The notes beneath the pieces were generated by a model that saw only the letters and a list, made by a program, of their open reading frames with translations, ran no database searches and had not been told where the DNA came from. 64,000 nucleotides of DNA from Brachynemurus nebulosus (Eukaryota > Arthropoda > Insecta > Neuroptera > Myrmeleontidae), in the NCBI GenBank assembly GCA_035578155.1, contig JAPWDM010000049.1, forward strand, positions 1,462,087 through 1,526,086, in the 5' to 3' direction. Position 1 is the first letter of the stretch; every line of letters starts with the position of its first letter. Shown piece after piece: positions 1 through 16,135 of this stretch. The position numbers and the translations under genes are program-made.

Positions 1-985
1 GCGAATCAACCTAACCCCCCACCCCACTCCCTTTAATTTATTATTTATTTTTTGACAAAAATAGAGACAAATTAACCTTTAATAATTTTATTACTTGTAG
101 TTTTGCAAGTGTTATATTTATAGCAATTTGTGAAAAATGTAAACCGAAACACGCCAATAAACCTTTTGTCAGTATATTTACGGTCTTTAATTATCAGTAA
201 AAGGATATGTTTATACAATTATGCACGCAATTAAAAAAAAATCAAATTTAAAAATAATTACACTTGATCCATCATTTTGATATTATTGAACATGTTTCAT
301 ATCAAAATATGTATAAAATATATTTGTGGAGTAATGTACCTACAAATATGTTAGAAATACACAGTTTATAGGTATATTGTACAGAATATTTTGTAGTGAA
401 AAAAAAATTAACTATGAGAATCCAAACACATGTGTATGAATGAAATACACAATTTAAAGTTGTAATAACGTTTTAGAAGCAACAAAAACATAAACATAAC
501 AATATTTTATAAGATACAAAATCACCAAGGTGGTGAATTTGTTTAAAGGTCGTTAAATTTTTAACACCTTTTAATTTAATATTGTGAAAAATAACTAGGA
601 CGGTTCCATTGTTTGGTTTCCCAGTTGTTGGTTTCGAACTGTTCCGAAAACGCTGACGATCTAAATCTTCTTCGTCGTGTGGACTAGCAAATTTTAATTT
701 AGCAAGTCCCTCGTTAAGAGCACTTCCGTAATGTGTACATTTCGCTAACATACAATAGTTGCCAGTAAAGGTTTGCTGCAAGTATTTGTTCTTTCTACAT
801 GTATTCTAAGATTGCATGAACTTGCTAGCGTACCTATGAGTTCGATTAAATAAAGGCATTTGCAAGCATTTAGTTTTGAAATTTTTCAAAATTTTTTTTA
901 TACATTTTTGTAAATTCTATACGTATATATGTATAACTGACTGCAACAATACAGGCGGCTGAGTGAAAATGTACTGCGCATATTA
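1..985. other. AT-rich intergenic sequence
   Basis: No gene is recognised here. A 102-codon open frame on the minus strand (473-781) has a plausible-looking charged middle part (containing ASPHDEEDLDRQRF), but it has no recognised family, promoter or partner exon. I do not call it a gene. Confidence 0.5.
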
Positions 986-1139
986 TACTGTGTGAGTTTT
1001 CTGAGAGTTGCCATTTTTAGCGAATTTCCAAAACTGGAAATTCAGCTTTTACGCCAGGTGTCATGGTGCGACCTAAGCCCGGGACCATATCAGAAATATG
1101 TTTTGAGGTCCCTAGAATACGAAAATGATATTCACTAAA

Positions 1140-1267
<128 letters not shown>

Positions 1268-2219
1268 CCGCGCGATAACTCTCGAATGAAACGTCTAACG
1301 CTTATGAAATTTTGTGTGCGGACTGGATTCTGAATTGGCTTGGCTAAGTTCGTTAGCCAGACACGTCGGATGCCCAGAAGTAGGTTTGCTGGCCATTTTT
1401 TATCATTCGATCCTATCATAAGGCAGTTCAATTTTTACATCGTTGAAAAGGAAAAAAAAAATTATGAAGAAAATATTCTTATAATTTTCTTTCTATTTTA
1501 AGTATTTTTCGAGAAAATGTAAATTTTCACTTTTATTCTTTCTTTGTTAGTCTAATAAGTAATTTATATTTATATCTCAGTTCTTTATAAAGTATAAAAA
1601 TATTTCACTTTTTTATTAAAGAATTTTGTGAGAACAAGTGAAAACTATTCACATATATGTGTAATAACACACATACATGTATAGAGTTTTGTTTCTCATT
1701 TATTGCATTATAATTAGCATGGTTCTATCCCATGTTAAAAAATGTAAATCAAACAGATTTTCTAAGCTAATGTAATGAAGAATTTTTTTTTTTTTATCGA
1801 ATTTTTAAGTAAACAAGAAATTGAAGATTATGTTATGATATAAATATTAAATATAAAACAAAACAAAATATGTACAATGTACATATGTATGTACGGAAAA
1901 ATATTTTGAATCGATTTTGAAAATTTTTCCACTAATAATAATAATGTTAAAAAATTAAACCATTTCAAATGGATTTAAGGTATTTTATGTGAGGTCAAGG
2001 TTTTCGGGACCTAAAAAGGCCAGAAATTAATTAACCAATCGATTTTTAAAATTTTTTCACAGTTAGTAAGTTAAAGTATTTGAATTAATTAATTAAATGA
2101 TGTCCGCAAGAAGCTTACGGACTGCCATAAGTTATATGAGATCCTTAGAACCCTTTTCTTACTGTTAGAGTACTAGATTTGTATGAGTTTCGCCAGGATT
2201 TACTGATCCCATAATTGTA

Positions 2220-3350
2220 AAAAATAAACTAAACGACCAATTTTAAAAATTTCTTCACTGTTACAGAGCTAAACTATTTTAGATAGATTTAGAATACATT
2301 ATGTAAGGTCCGTCAGGGTCCACAGGACCCAAAAGTGTCAAAAATAAACTAACTGACCGATTTTGAAAATTTTTTCACTGTTACAGAGCTAAACTATTTT
2401 AGATAAATATCGATTACGTTATGTAAGGTCCGCCCAAATGAGTAAGGACCCAAAAGTGTCAAAAATAAACTGCCTGATCGATTTTGAAAATTTTTTCACT
2501 GTTACAGAGCTAAACTGTTTTAGATAAATATAGATTCCGTTATGTAAGGTCTGCCAGGGTCCATAGGATCCCGAAGTGTCAAAAATAAACTAACTGACCG
2601 ATTTTGAAAATTTTTTCACTGTTACAGAGCTAAACTATTTTAGATAAATATAAATTACGTTATGTAAGGTCCACCAAGGTCCATAGAACCCAAAAGTGTC
2701 AAAAATAAACTAACTGACCGATTTTGAAAATTTTTTCACTGTTACAGAGCTAAACTATTTTAGATAGACATACATTACGTTATTTAGGGTCCGCCAGGGT
2801 CCATGGGACCCAAAAGTGGTAAAAATAAACTAACCGACCGATTTTGAAAATTTTTTCACTGTTACAGAGCTAAACTATTTTAGATAAATATAAATTACGT
2901 TATGTAAGGTCCACCAAGGTCCATAGAACCCAAAAGTGTCAAAAATAAACTAACTGACCGATTTTGAAAATTTTTTCACTGTTACAGAGCTAAACTATTT
3001 TAGATAGACATACATTACGTTATTTAGGGTCCGCCAGGGTCCATGGGACCCAAAAGTGGTAAAAATAAACTAACCGACCGATTTTGAAAATTTTTTCACT
3101 GTTACAGAGCTAGTTACAAATATAGATTACGTTATGTAAAGTCTGCCAGGGTCCATCGGATCCAAAAGCGTCAAAAATAAACTAGCCGACCGATTTTGAA
3201 AATTTTTTCACTGTTGGGGAGCTAAGCTATTTTAGATACATATAGATTACGTTATGTAAGGTCTGAAGTGTCAGTAGGACCTAAAAGTGTCAAAAATAAA
3301 ATAACTGACCGATTTTGAAACCTTTTTACTATTACCGAGGTAAACTATTT
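2220..3350 (+). repeat. 120-bp tandem satellite, about 10 units
   Basis: The unit contains ACCGATTTTGAAAATTTTTT, then CACTGTTACAGAGCTAAACT, then a block reading GGTCCGCCAGGGTCCAT. It repeats every 120 bp or close to it. Positions 2641-2880 and 2881-3110 appear identical, which is a two-monomer higher-order unit of 240 bp. More diverged monomers lie outside, around 1915, 2040, 3740 and 3855. Confidence 0.9.
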
Positions 3351-3432
3351 TAGATAGGTACAGGTTGTGTTATCTGAGATCCACAACTGTCCTGCGGAAG
3401 CAAATGCGGCGTAGAATGCTACACAACGGGTT

Positions 3433-3640
<208 letters not shown>

Positions 3641-4125
3641 CATAAAGTCCGCCTAGAATATACGGTCGAGCTGATTTTTTAATGAGGTCCACCGGGATCT
3701 TGCAGATCCGAAAACGCCAGTAATAAGCTATCGAAAAGATGCTAAAAAATTTCTCACTGCTAGAGAACTAAATTATTTTAGATGGATACAACTATGCTGC
3801 ACAAAATTCGTTCGGGTTCTTGGGTACCAAAAATACCAAAACTAATTACCCAGCCGATTTTAAAAATTCTTTTACTCTTAGAAAGCTAAACTATTTTAAA
3901 TAGGTACAGGTCTTAGATGAGATCCGCCAGTGCCTAAGATTTGGAAATTCGCTATGTTATGCAGATGCTGCGACAGGGGTATTATTACAGCCAAACCGTT
4001 GATTTAATCGAAAAATTGTTCAAATAAGAGTTTTAGATATCGACGGGGGCAAGCGATGCTGTAATCAGGAGCTTTATAGCTCTTATGGTTTTCGACTATG
4101 ATGCAAACTTATGCTTTTTTAAATG

Positions 4126-5541
4126 GAAACGTATGTTTAAAAGTATTTCAAAAATTTGTTTATGATTCAAAACTACCAGTGCCACTTAAATTTTCATTGT
4201 TTTATCTCATATTTTTGAATAATTACGTTTTAAAAATCATACTTTTAAATTTCGTACTCAAGTGCTTGCAAACGATTAAGATTTTACGTAATTTAAAAAG
4301 ATATTAGCTAAATATGGTCGCCATTTTAATCAATGTAGTAACGAAAAATTAAACGATTAGTACGTTTTCCATCGGAAATTAAAATTATTAAATAGATTAA
4401 ATTATCATATAAGAATGATAACTAAATACAATAAGGAAATAGAATTTCAGTTTTAATTCATTGAAAAATAAAAAAATAAATACTCCGAAAAGTCACTGTT
4501 TGACAGATACATAGACGTCTAAACATATTTTTATAGTAAGTATTTTCAAAATAAATGAAAAGTTTTTTGTGAAAAAGCTGCTCCTTTTTAATTTGGTTTT
4601 TAATAAAAAGAAAATACTATCGAATTTTAAATAACTTTACCCTATTTGAGTGCATTTATTAATAATATTTTCGTATCTAGTTAACCTCACTTTGCTATTA
4701 TTAAGAGACCCCAGTGTCACTTTGTTGTATACATGTATTTTATTGCCAACTATTATTCTCTAAATAAATAAAAAGTAAATATATTTTTCAGTAAATTAAG
4801 GAGTAACTTCAAATTCTTTTTAAATTAATTTACTTTAAATACTAATCTTTTAAAGTAATTTGATTTTATTATGCAAAAATGTTAAAAACTTGAAATATAA
4901 ACATCTATATTCATCCAACATCTATATTCCAAAATCTGAATTACTACCATTTGTGCTATAGATACAATAGTGGGAAAGGTTCTTTTCTACGATGTAATAG
5001 AAATGTAACCGACCAAAACACTGTTGATTGAATTAGCCTCAAATACACATGAGTATTTTACCGCCTAATTGATAAATTAAAGAAAAATTCAAAAAATAAA
5101 CTTGGGTAAAAAAATTTTTTTCCTTCATTTATGTGTCCCCACTTTGGGTGACCTTTAATTTTTTTTATCTCTAATTTTAAATCTTGAAAAGAAGTGAATT
5201 TTATAAACGTAAAATTTTTTTGATTTACTGTTGTTTTTATATTTATTGTATGAGGGTAAGTAATAATGATTGCTTGTGTGACAATTATTCGACCAAAGAT
5301 GTCAATCGGTAGGAAATTTATTATTCCTACCTTTAATTTTAATTTTAATTTTTAATTTGTTGCGCAGTGGAAAAGGTTCTGGTGATTAATTGTCTTTAAA
5401 TTTTTTGAATCGTTAATAATAAGAGGCCGTGTTTTGGATCCCCATTGCTCCGTTAGTGAGTATATAATTAAAGTTGTTGATATCAGTTCACTATTCTAGT
5501 TTGATTTTTGAATTTTAAATGTGGCGCCTGACTACGCGTTA
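4126..5541. other. AT-rich intergenic sequence
   Basis: No gene, transposase remnant or RNA gene is recognised in this stretch, apart from a possible core promoter near its right end. Confidence 0.5.
5461..5490 (+). promoter_or_regulatory. Possible core promoter (TATA plus initiator)
   Basis: A TATATAA box begins at 5461 and an insect-type initiator TCAGTT lies at 5483-5488, so the A is 24 bp downstream. The interval to the next well-placed start codon (7371, context CAACATGG) is interrupted by the element at 5542-7304. The frame from 7371 is only 31 codons and ends at a GTAAGT donor-like site. The motif match is weak evidence on its own. Confidence 0.25.
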
Positions 5542-7304
5542 AGGGCCCCACACACGTCTTAACGTCGTTTTAACGACGGTTAAAACCGTCATTCGAAACT
5601 GTCGTCTAAAACTGTTATTGCACTTCGCCACACACGTCGTTTTTTCTAAGTTTTACCCGTCAAAGTGATAAAACTGTTGAAAAGATATATAAAGCATACC
5701 TAGTAGTGCATAGGATTTAGTTATTATGTCAATCCATATTGATTCATAACTGTACAGTTATTAAAATCAAAAGTTCAAAACTCATTTGTTACAAGCTACC
5801 TGCTTTTGGAACGCATTTAACCAACAATTAAAAGGGACCAAATAATCACTCTCTTTTTATTACCTTTGGTTTTGTTTATCTATTTTACAATCTTGTATAG
5901 GTACAGATTACCGTCACCCTATTATCAGTCACATTATTATTATCAACCCTATATCACAATTTAAAATATTTTCTCACAACAACGCAAAACAAATTTTTTT
6001 GAATTCCCAACTAAGCGGTTTTCTATAGATCTTTTATTGACCTCTTATGATCATTCTCTCACCTTTTTAAATGATCTAATCAGTCATTGGAAATTTTACA
6101 TTTGAGGTGCTAAGATGACGGAGCTCAATTTTCTACACATTTTTTACCTATTTCTACATATTTCGAGGGTCTTTTTAAATTTTTAAGTACAAAGAGGAGT
6201 CCCGCTTTCAGTTTTTAACCCTGTTTACGCAATATTGAGTTTCAAGTAAGATTATTTTTGGCTTCCTCTTGTAATTTTCAAACTGTAGATCCAAAAATTC
6301 TGAAAAGAATTACTGACTGAGACTTGCTAAAAACGTTCAACTAAATTATTTCTAGTATTTATCAAATTATCACTAGTATTTACCTAGAGCATGGACATCT
6401 ATTGATTTGTTCTTAATTTGACTACATCGTCTACAATAATTTGTTGGAACATATCACTGGAAAAAATGGAATACTATGCTTTTATATACACACACACACG
6501 TTCATATCTTTTGTCAGATCGTCTTAATCCTATACGGATACAGGGCCGTGGAGAGAAATGGCAGACCCCAAGAATAAAGCACATCTTTTAATAGTTTTTC
6601 GCCGAAAAAATGATTTAGCCGATTTTGATTAGTTAATAGCTTAGATATTTCGCTTAAATTCAAAAGTTATACCAGATTTTGGTGAAAACTAAAGGTAAGA
6701 ATTTAATTACTGTTGTAACATTTGCACGTTGAAAATTTATGTTTTTTTTTTTATACTGCCAATATTAATTAACATAAAAATATTTAATTTCAATATATTG
6801 TACATAATCATTTTCAAATAAAATATATGTATGCATATAGACATGTATGAATTGAAGTGCATACATACAAATATTTCGTATTGTACATAGGTATTCTATA
6901 ATCATACATTCTACAATCATTTTTATACAAAATATAAAATATGCGTATGCAGATACATATACATGTATGGATTGAAGCACATACATACAAATATTTTATA
7001 TATGTGTATAAAAAACGACAGTTTTAACTGTCGAAATCAAATCAAGACAGATTTTTTTAACGCCGGCAAACACGACGGTTTTCACCCACACACGGCAGTT
7101 TTAGACCACAGTTTTACCCGTGCGTCGTCTAAAACTGTTGAACAAAAACTTCGTGTGTGACCACATCGTTCCAAAAAAAACTGTCATTGACTTTTGGGAA
7201 CGCCCACAAAAAAGTCGGTTGTCGCCACACACGTCGTTCAAAACCGACAGTTTTGAACGAGATCGTTTAAAACTACCAGTTTTGAACGACGTGTGTGGGG
7301 GCCT
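5542..7304. mobile_element. PIF/Harbinger-like non-autonomous DNA transposon
   Basis: The ends are inverted: the left begins AGGGCCCCACACACGTC, and the right ends with the complement of AGGCCCCCACACACGTCG. A TTA trinucleotide flanks both sides (5539-5541 and 7305-7307). A 3-bp TWA-type duplication is typical of PIF/Harbinger. The terminal regions are rich in short inverted copies of AAAACTG/CAGTTTT. The interior has a direct repeat of about 150 bp (near 6783-7000). There is no transposase frame. The superfamily call is an inference from the duplication and the G-rich ends. Confidence 0.6.
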
Positions 7305-9049
7305 TTACTCGGACTATAGTGTTGGCCCGTTTGCGGCTTGGGTCAGTTTGGTAGTTGTCGTCAAGCCAACATGGATGCCTCGCTGCGTTATTGTAATTCG
7401 TATAATATTTCGGCGGAAATAATGGAAATTATTGCTGTAAAGGTGTATTATTGGGCTATCATGTAAGTAATTATTAAACGGTAATTTTGAAAAACAAATA
7501 CAATTTATTATAATTATAAGTATTATTTTACATTAGTATACAATTAATATGAATCAATTAGTTTACACTTATCTAAATCTTACAACTAGAAATTGATCCC
7601 TTTTTTTTCTCTATTTTAATTTAGGAAAGGGGGCGTCACGATTATTAGAGGGAACATTGGTTCCTGATTATTTACTCAAGTTAGAGTTCAGAAAACAATG
7701 CCTGATGAACCTTGAAAAATTGATACAACGGACAACATGTGGGTAGCTATTACAATTTAATGGATGATAATTGATTCAATGTGTCTACTGCTGGTGGTAA
7801 ATAATGATTGTTAAAAAGGGGTAATATAATTCCGGATGATAATTATTGGCGGCCCAAAATATGAAAAGGTGTTGAGTCACAAAATGGCGGGATTTGGTCA
7901 CGTGGCTCTCCATTTGCGATTAAAATTTTTACGGTATGATTTTCAAATGTTAATACGTTTAGTTACAATTGGAACATTTAGAAATGTTTTTGGCAATATT
8001 TAGCAGCGAACTGAATTGGAACTGAATGGATTTTACGTAGCTGCTTATAAATTGAAAACTAATTTTTCTTTTTTGACAGTATTAGCAAACAACAATCTAT
8101 AATTTTATCCAAAATTACTGCTCAGTAATAACTTCGTACCTTATTTGAATGACTGTCGGCATTTCCACAGCTCGCGTGAACTTTAGGTGTATAATTACGA
8201 TTTTTGGCGCGCGAATTACATAATTGGCACTGCCCTTTTTTCACTGTATTATGAATGTAGTTACTTGATTTTTAATTTTTAAATTAATTAAAGTTATTAA
8301 AAACCGGTAATTTTATTAATTTTATTAATTTTGAAATTTATAAAACCATAGTATTATAAAATCTTAAATTGTGATATCGTAAAAATGTAAAAATCGCAAC
8401 TTGTAAGAACGTAAAAATCTTAAAATGTAAAAAACAAAATGTAAATGTAAAAATCGTAAAATCGTAACTCGATTTGTTATCGTGACGGTGACTTAATTAA
8501 ATCTATTTATGTGATCTTAAATTCTTTCCTTCAGCGCAAGCTGTAGATTTCTCGAGAATTTCTCTGTCTCTTTTTTTGGTATTTTAGTGCTCTTTTTCAA
8601 TTGCCAGCTGGGAGCTACCGTTCTTTTTGTGACCCTAAATCAACTTTTGGTAGCTGTGTACGTCATTGACGATGGATACACAAACATGAATTACACATAT
8701 TTTTCATATTTTGGCGCCCTACGAACTGTCATCTTTGACAGATGTGTACTATAACAATGAACCATAATTATTTTAAAGTGTATGTGTTTTTTCTTCAATG
8801 ATAAAGTTACTATTGATTGTGTTTTAAGTTATTATTTTTATTTTTTATTTATTTTACAAATAAATGTGTTGTTACTGTTCTACCCTTTTTTTTAACTTTT
8901 TTCTTGACTGTCATCAAGGCTGATCATAAAGTGACTAGACGTTTATATGTCCAGAGGTATATTTTTAAGTTACATTATTATGCAATGTTATATATGTTAT
9001 TAATTGATGCATTAGATCAGTTTTATCGAAAAATTAACATATAGTCTTA
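7305..9049. other. AT-rich intergenic sequence
   Basis: No supported gene. A 31-codon frame at 7371-7466 ends in a donor-like GTAAGT, and an acceptor-like TTTAATTTAG follows at about 7615-7624. Joining them adds only about 15 codons before a stop, so this is not called a gene. Confidence 0.4.
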
Positions 9050-9215
9050 TTTAAAAATCTATAAGTTTGTATCATAGCTCGAAAACCATAAGAGCTATAA
9101 AGCTCCTGACGATAGCAATCGGTAGCCCCCGTCGATGTCTACAACTCTTATTTGAACAATTTTTCGATTAAATCAACGGTTTGACTGTAATAGAAATGGC
9201 AACTCTCGAAAAACT
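9050..9215 (-). repeat. Short inverted copy of the 988-4125 repeat family
   Basis: On the minus strand this carries the right end (GCTCTTATGGTTTTCGA) and the left end (GAGAGTTGCCATTT) of the family almost fused, without the satellite interior. It is an internally deleted, MITE-like copy. Confidence 0.6.
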
Positions 9216-10089
9216 CCAACAGTATATTATTTTCCTTGTCACGTAAATATGTACAAAAAGTACCGTAATGAACACAAAAATGGTACTGACGTTCAGTATA
9301 AAGAGTCAATTCAAAATTTAAATTTTTTATTTAAAAATACTATTTTATATAAAAATCAAATATTAAAGCAATGATAAAACAAACTACAAGATAGTAAAAC
9401 TCAGTATAACTATTAAACTATTTGCACAACAAAATACAATGGATAATATACAATTCGTTGAGCGTTACTGTACTACGATTCAAAATGTTTGACATTTTCT
9501 CCCACTATAACTTGTGCATGATGCGCAATGTTATCTCAATATGTATAATTATGTAAATTGGTTTTGAAAATTTTTTTCAAGACTCGTCTGCTACTTTGTT
9601 CATTACTTGCTTATTACGAGTACACTGATCGTGATAGAAATTAATTAATTTTCTTTTTTACTATTTGTATATTATTGTTATAAAAATAAATCATTTCACA
9701 TATAGCAATACCATAAAATTACGATATAAAAACGGAAGACTAGATCAGCAATGATTTTTGCAATGAACATATCTGCTACCTTGATGGTTTTATGCTATAT
9801 GTGTAGTATGCATAGATATCATAACAAAACAGACGAACGCGGGGTACAATATTATTTGTACTGACAAACCTACTAGTACTATAGTGGACAAAAAAAGATG
9901 ACCTAATGTGGATGGAAAAAATATTTTATAACGTAAGTACAGAAGACAGTCCCATTTCTATGTGGTTTACCGACGAAACTGAAGATATATTATATACTCT
10001 TCTTAGCTTACCACCAACCAAGCCCTCCATTTCTTTTAATTTCTTTTTCATCTTTTTCCGTTTTCAGATGAGTTCAGGAAGCTGTAGAG
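9216..10089. other. AT-rich intergenic sequence
   Basis: No gene recognised. A polypyrimidine tract followed by CAG lies at about 10050-10068, immediately before the hAT-like insertion at 10090, and resembles a splice acceptor. Confidence 0.35.
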
Positions 10090-10621
10090 TAGAGATGTGC
10101 CAAAATCGTGAATTCACGCGTGATCGTGACATTTAATTTCTTGTCGTGAATAATTCGTGAGTCACGAAAAGTTGAAGAGCATGAATAAAAAATTTTTAAA
10201 TAATTATTTTCAATTTTAGGGAATATTAACTAAACCAATTTGGTATTTTAACTACAAAAAAATCTTGCTTTTACATATTGGTTTTTACAAGCACAAGAAG
10301 GTAGAAATCAAAGACTTTATGGCTATCATTTAAGCGCGCATTATTTTATACACTTTGAGCAATAGAATTTTCACTGCGAGCAACAGAATTTTATATTTTT
10401 GTGCATTATATTTACCCTATATTTCAAGCAATAAAATCACTATTTGTGCAATAATATTTTACATTTTGAACATTATATTAAGACAATTATTATTAACCAT
10501 TTTGAGCAATAGAATTTTATGTTTTGTGCACTATTTACTACAATGATTACACAAAGTGGTATTTTATTTGTATGTTGCCTTTTTAGAAATATTTCACATA
10601 ATCAAGAATGAAATTTTTTTT

Positions 10622-10743
10622 AGTCGAATTTTTCCTTGCAAAAATTAGACTTATACAGTCTATACGACAAGAACGGCGAGAGGCGAGAGTAGGGGCGCTA
10701 TCCGTTTTCGGACCCGTAGAACACGAATATGTGGAAAAAAATG

Positions 10744-10747
<4 letters not shown>
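10622..10747 (+). repeat. Dispersed TA-array flank repeat, copy 1
   Basis: About 125 bp containing GAACGGCGAGAGGCGAGAGT and TCCGTTTTCGGACCCGTAGA. It recurs in direct orientation at 18600-18727 with about 10% differences. Both copies end in ATGTCTGATA and run straight into a TA array. Confidence 0.8.

Positions 10748-10831
<84 letters not shown>
10748..10831. repeat. (TA)n microsatellite
   Basis: A pure TA array that follows the dispersed flank repeat. Confidence 0.95.
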
Positions 10832-10833
<2 letters not shown>

Positions 10834-11089
10834 CTGCTACCTTTTAATATGTGTAGGGCCCCCTTATGGAAGTTAAGATCTGAAATTTAGTAAATGGAAA
10901 TTGAAATTTTGGATCCGACCCAACGTTTAAGGGGGTGGTGGAGGGCGGAAAAGCAATAAAAATTTTCCAAACCGGTTGGAAATAATGTTTCGGTCAGTTA
11001 TCTACAACATATCCAAAATTCAGTTTCCTAGGATGATTTGGAGGGAGTAGGCGGGAAAAAACGATTTTCGCTGGATCTAACACGCCCCC

Positions 11090-11690
11090 AGCCCCTCAGA
11101 ATTAACGTAGAGGGTTTAAATTTGGCGTGTTGATAGAGTTCATACCTAGGTTGTGCTTTTTGAAGGTTTTAATATTTTACCCCCACTTCCTCATTTTTAA
11201 GCTACAATTTCATGCTTTTTTGACGTTTTCGAAGTTTGTACCACTCGCACAGATCACCAGAATAAACCTCGAGGGCTGAAATTTTGTATTCGGATTGAGT
11301 TAGTATCAAGGGGGTGCCTTTTGGGGGTCTCCACTTTTAACCCCTACCCCCACCATTTTTATACCCAAAAGAACATGATTTTTCTTGTTTTTTAACAGTT
11401 TCGTTCGGGTTAAAATCTCCCCAAATAAACCTAGAGGGCTGAAATTTTGTGTCCAGATTAAGCTAACAGCCAGACACTGTTTTTTGGAGGTTTCAACTTT
11501 TAACCCTTACCCCCACGATTTTTACGCCAATATTTCCTTAATTGTTTTGCTTGTTTTCTAACACGTCTAGAGACTCTCTAAGGAAACCTAGAGGGCTGAA
11601 ATTTTGTATGTGTATTCAGTTAGTATCCAGCTAGTATCTTTTAGGGAGTCCACATTACTTTTCCCCCCACTTCTCCCATTTTTACATCGG
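11090..11690. repeat. Degenerate tandem repeat, about 165-bp period
   Basis: The phrase GAGGGCTGAAATTTTGT recurs at about 11270, 11436 and 11594. Each is followed by a stretch of Cs and Ts resembling TTTTAACCCCTACCCCCAC. There is no coding potential. Confidence 0.7.
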
Positions 11691-11699
11691 AATTGAATG

Positions 11700-13505
<1,806 letters not shown>

Positions 13506-15252
13506 TAAATATTAAATTATATATTAGATTATTAAATATAGTTTAATAATCAAAAGATATTTATTGAATATTTTGATCCTTTATTTACGTCTGCTACTTA
13601 AACCATTCTATGTTTCCAACATTCCAACATTGACGTCTAGATGTCACTCTATGTGTCATATTACTCATATTACACGTCTGTTTGTATATCGGTTCTCAAC
13701 TCCTAGTGTCATTAATATTTCTTTGTTTGGATATAGATGTCGACATTTTGTAAAAGAAAAACATTAAAAATAAAAATTTTTTGGTTGTATTTTTTTTAAA
13801 ACATATTCATTGGATTAAAAAAACCTTCTTTCATGCTTATTAAGAAAAAAAATGGGTGTTTAATTTATTTGTCAATTTTTATAAGCCAGTTTAATTACAC
13901 ACCTAAAAATAATGTTCCAATATAGGGGCTTTTCCGTTATATTTTCTTTTTTCATTGATACATTTTTAACAATTTTATCTTTGGCCAACCAATAACAATC
14001 TTATTCTACGTATTCTGTCACAGTAAAATGCGTACAATGCATATAAACAACATGCGTATTTTTGTTGAATCTAATGCTCATTTAGTAATTTTATGGGGCA
14101 GTAAAGTTAATGGTAGTAAAGTTATAAAAGTGCATTTGTAAGTTTTTAATTGCTCAAAATATTGTTTAAGTGTACGAATGTTTATTTTATGTAACACATG
14201 TAATGCTTATTTTTTTTAAGGACAAAAATTCATTATCTATGTTACATTTATTTTAATAAATGCACAAAATCTATTATTTTATTTCTAGTTCATATTTACT
14301 ATTGCACGAAAATAAAGAATAGTGATCAGTTAGTTTATTTATTGCATAGTTTTGTTTTACAAATGTTGAAATAGTTTTTCAAATGCTCTTAGTTATTTCG
14401 AATTTTGTTTAAATAAATGCTTGTTTAATTTGTACCCGAAATCAAATAACCCTTACAGTTCCAAAAAATTCCAGTTCTTGTTCTGATTATTTCTTCCGTT
14501 TTTAAATAATTTCTTAAATTTTTAACAAATTCTTAAAATTAGCCTGCATCTCTCACGATGTATAGATATACGATCTCAGTCAATGGGTATAATTGTAAAT
14601 AACAAGGACAGTTTTACAGTTTTGAACAATATTGTCATGAAGACATCATATAAAAAGCATATTATGTTCTAATCTTAAAGGATTATTATCTTTTTAAATA
14701 TTTTAAATTGTTTTATTATTATCATTATGTTAAAAAAAGATTATTATCTATGGATTTATAGGTACTAAAAAATATTTTGTCACAATTTAAATAAACTACA
14801 TATTTGGTTTGATTGTGCGAAATATCATGTTTATATACAAATACAATAAGAACAAAAATTAAACAATTAATCATTAGATGAAAAATTTTGAAAATTTTCT
14901 CACTTTCCAGAAAATGTTAAATAGTATATAACTTGCATCAGTGTTAATCTCAATTATAATGTTAGCCGTATTAACCGTATTCTGATTTTATCGTAAGGAC
15001 ATAATTTTTACTGACTGTTAAAACGATACTGATTTTTATTCAAAATTCCAACGATTAGTTTCAAAGATTTTTATGTTTAATTCGTAAGCGTACGTAAGTG
15101 TGAAAGCATAAAATTTTTTTTGTTCGTGATCGTGCGTGAGTGTCAAAAGAAATACATTTTTTCGTTCGTGATCGGGCGTGTGTATAAAAGCTAATTCGTA
15201 ACTGCGTGACCGTGAGTAAAAATGTACTGACTAGCACATCTCTACTACAGAG

Positions 15253-16135
15253 GTCCTTATTTGCAAACATATGTTCTTTTATTTGTTCAAAACTCTAAAT
15301 GAATGAAGTCTACAGGGGGACGTTCAAGGCAGAGACATATTGCATGATTATAAGATATGGATTTTCCTTTATTCGAAATGTGAATTAAAAATACACAAAA
15401 TTCGATTACAATTTCCTCGAAATATCTACGATAAAAATTAAGCAAACTGTTGCCTTTATTTCGGAAAGAGAGCAAGTAATTTTTTTCTTAAAAAATAATG
15501 CCAGAAATTTTACGAATACTGGGCCATTATTGATGCAAACCGAAACCTCGTACTGACTGATAGAGCTCCATTATACAAAAGTGTCAATGCGAGCCAACAT
15601 TCGAGTGACTATACACCTTACGTATTAATAGGTTTTTGTAGTTTTAGGTTTACTTGTCAGCTCTTTAACAACCTACGGTTGGTGCAACTGACCGGAAAAA
15701 TTAATGATTATAAAAGAGAATTTAAGATAAGCGCCTAGAAAAACAAAAATGCAATCTTACTGAATCCTTCATCAGTGCTCTTAAGCACCATACAAACATT
15801 TTCCAGATATTTTTACTTTTTCGTTTTTTCAAATTAAAGGTCGAATCTACTATAATCTATATACCAAAAATAAATTTTAATGTAAGTATGTACCCATTAA
15901 CCAGTTTTAAATAAAGGTCTTCTAATCATATTTACACTGAAAGTACTTATTACCTGTTATAACTACCAGCCATATTTATATGAAATACTTTATTAATGAA
16001 ATTGAATCCGTCCATCGATCAACTTGAAATTATCAACCAAAATTTCGTTAGAGCTAAGCGAAGGAGTCCCATACTTGAATTTTATAGGTCTCACCTATCT
16101 GCATGATTGGATTTCATCTACTCCAGTTGGTACCG
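15253..16135. other. AT-rich intergenic sequence
   Basis: No gene recognised. If the hAT-like element is removed, a short frame runs from the acceptor-like site near 10064 across the junction into this stretch, and ends after about 23 codons. Confidence 0.4.

Noticed and set aside
473..781. 102-codon minus-strand frame as a gene
   Set aside because: No family, promoter, splice context or neighbour supports it.
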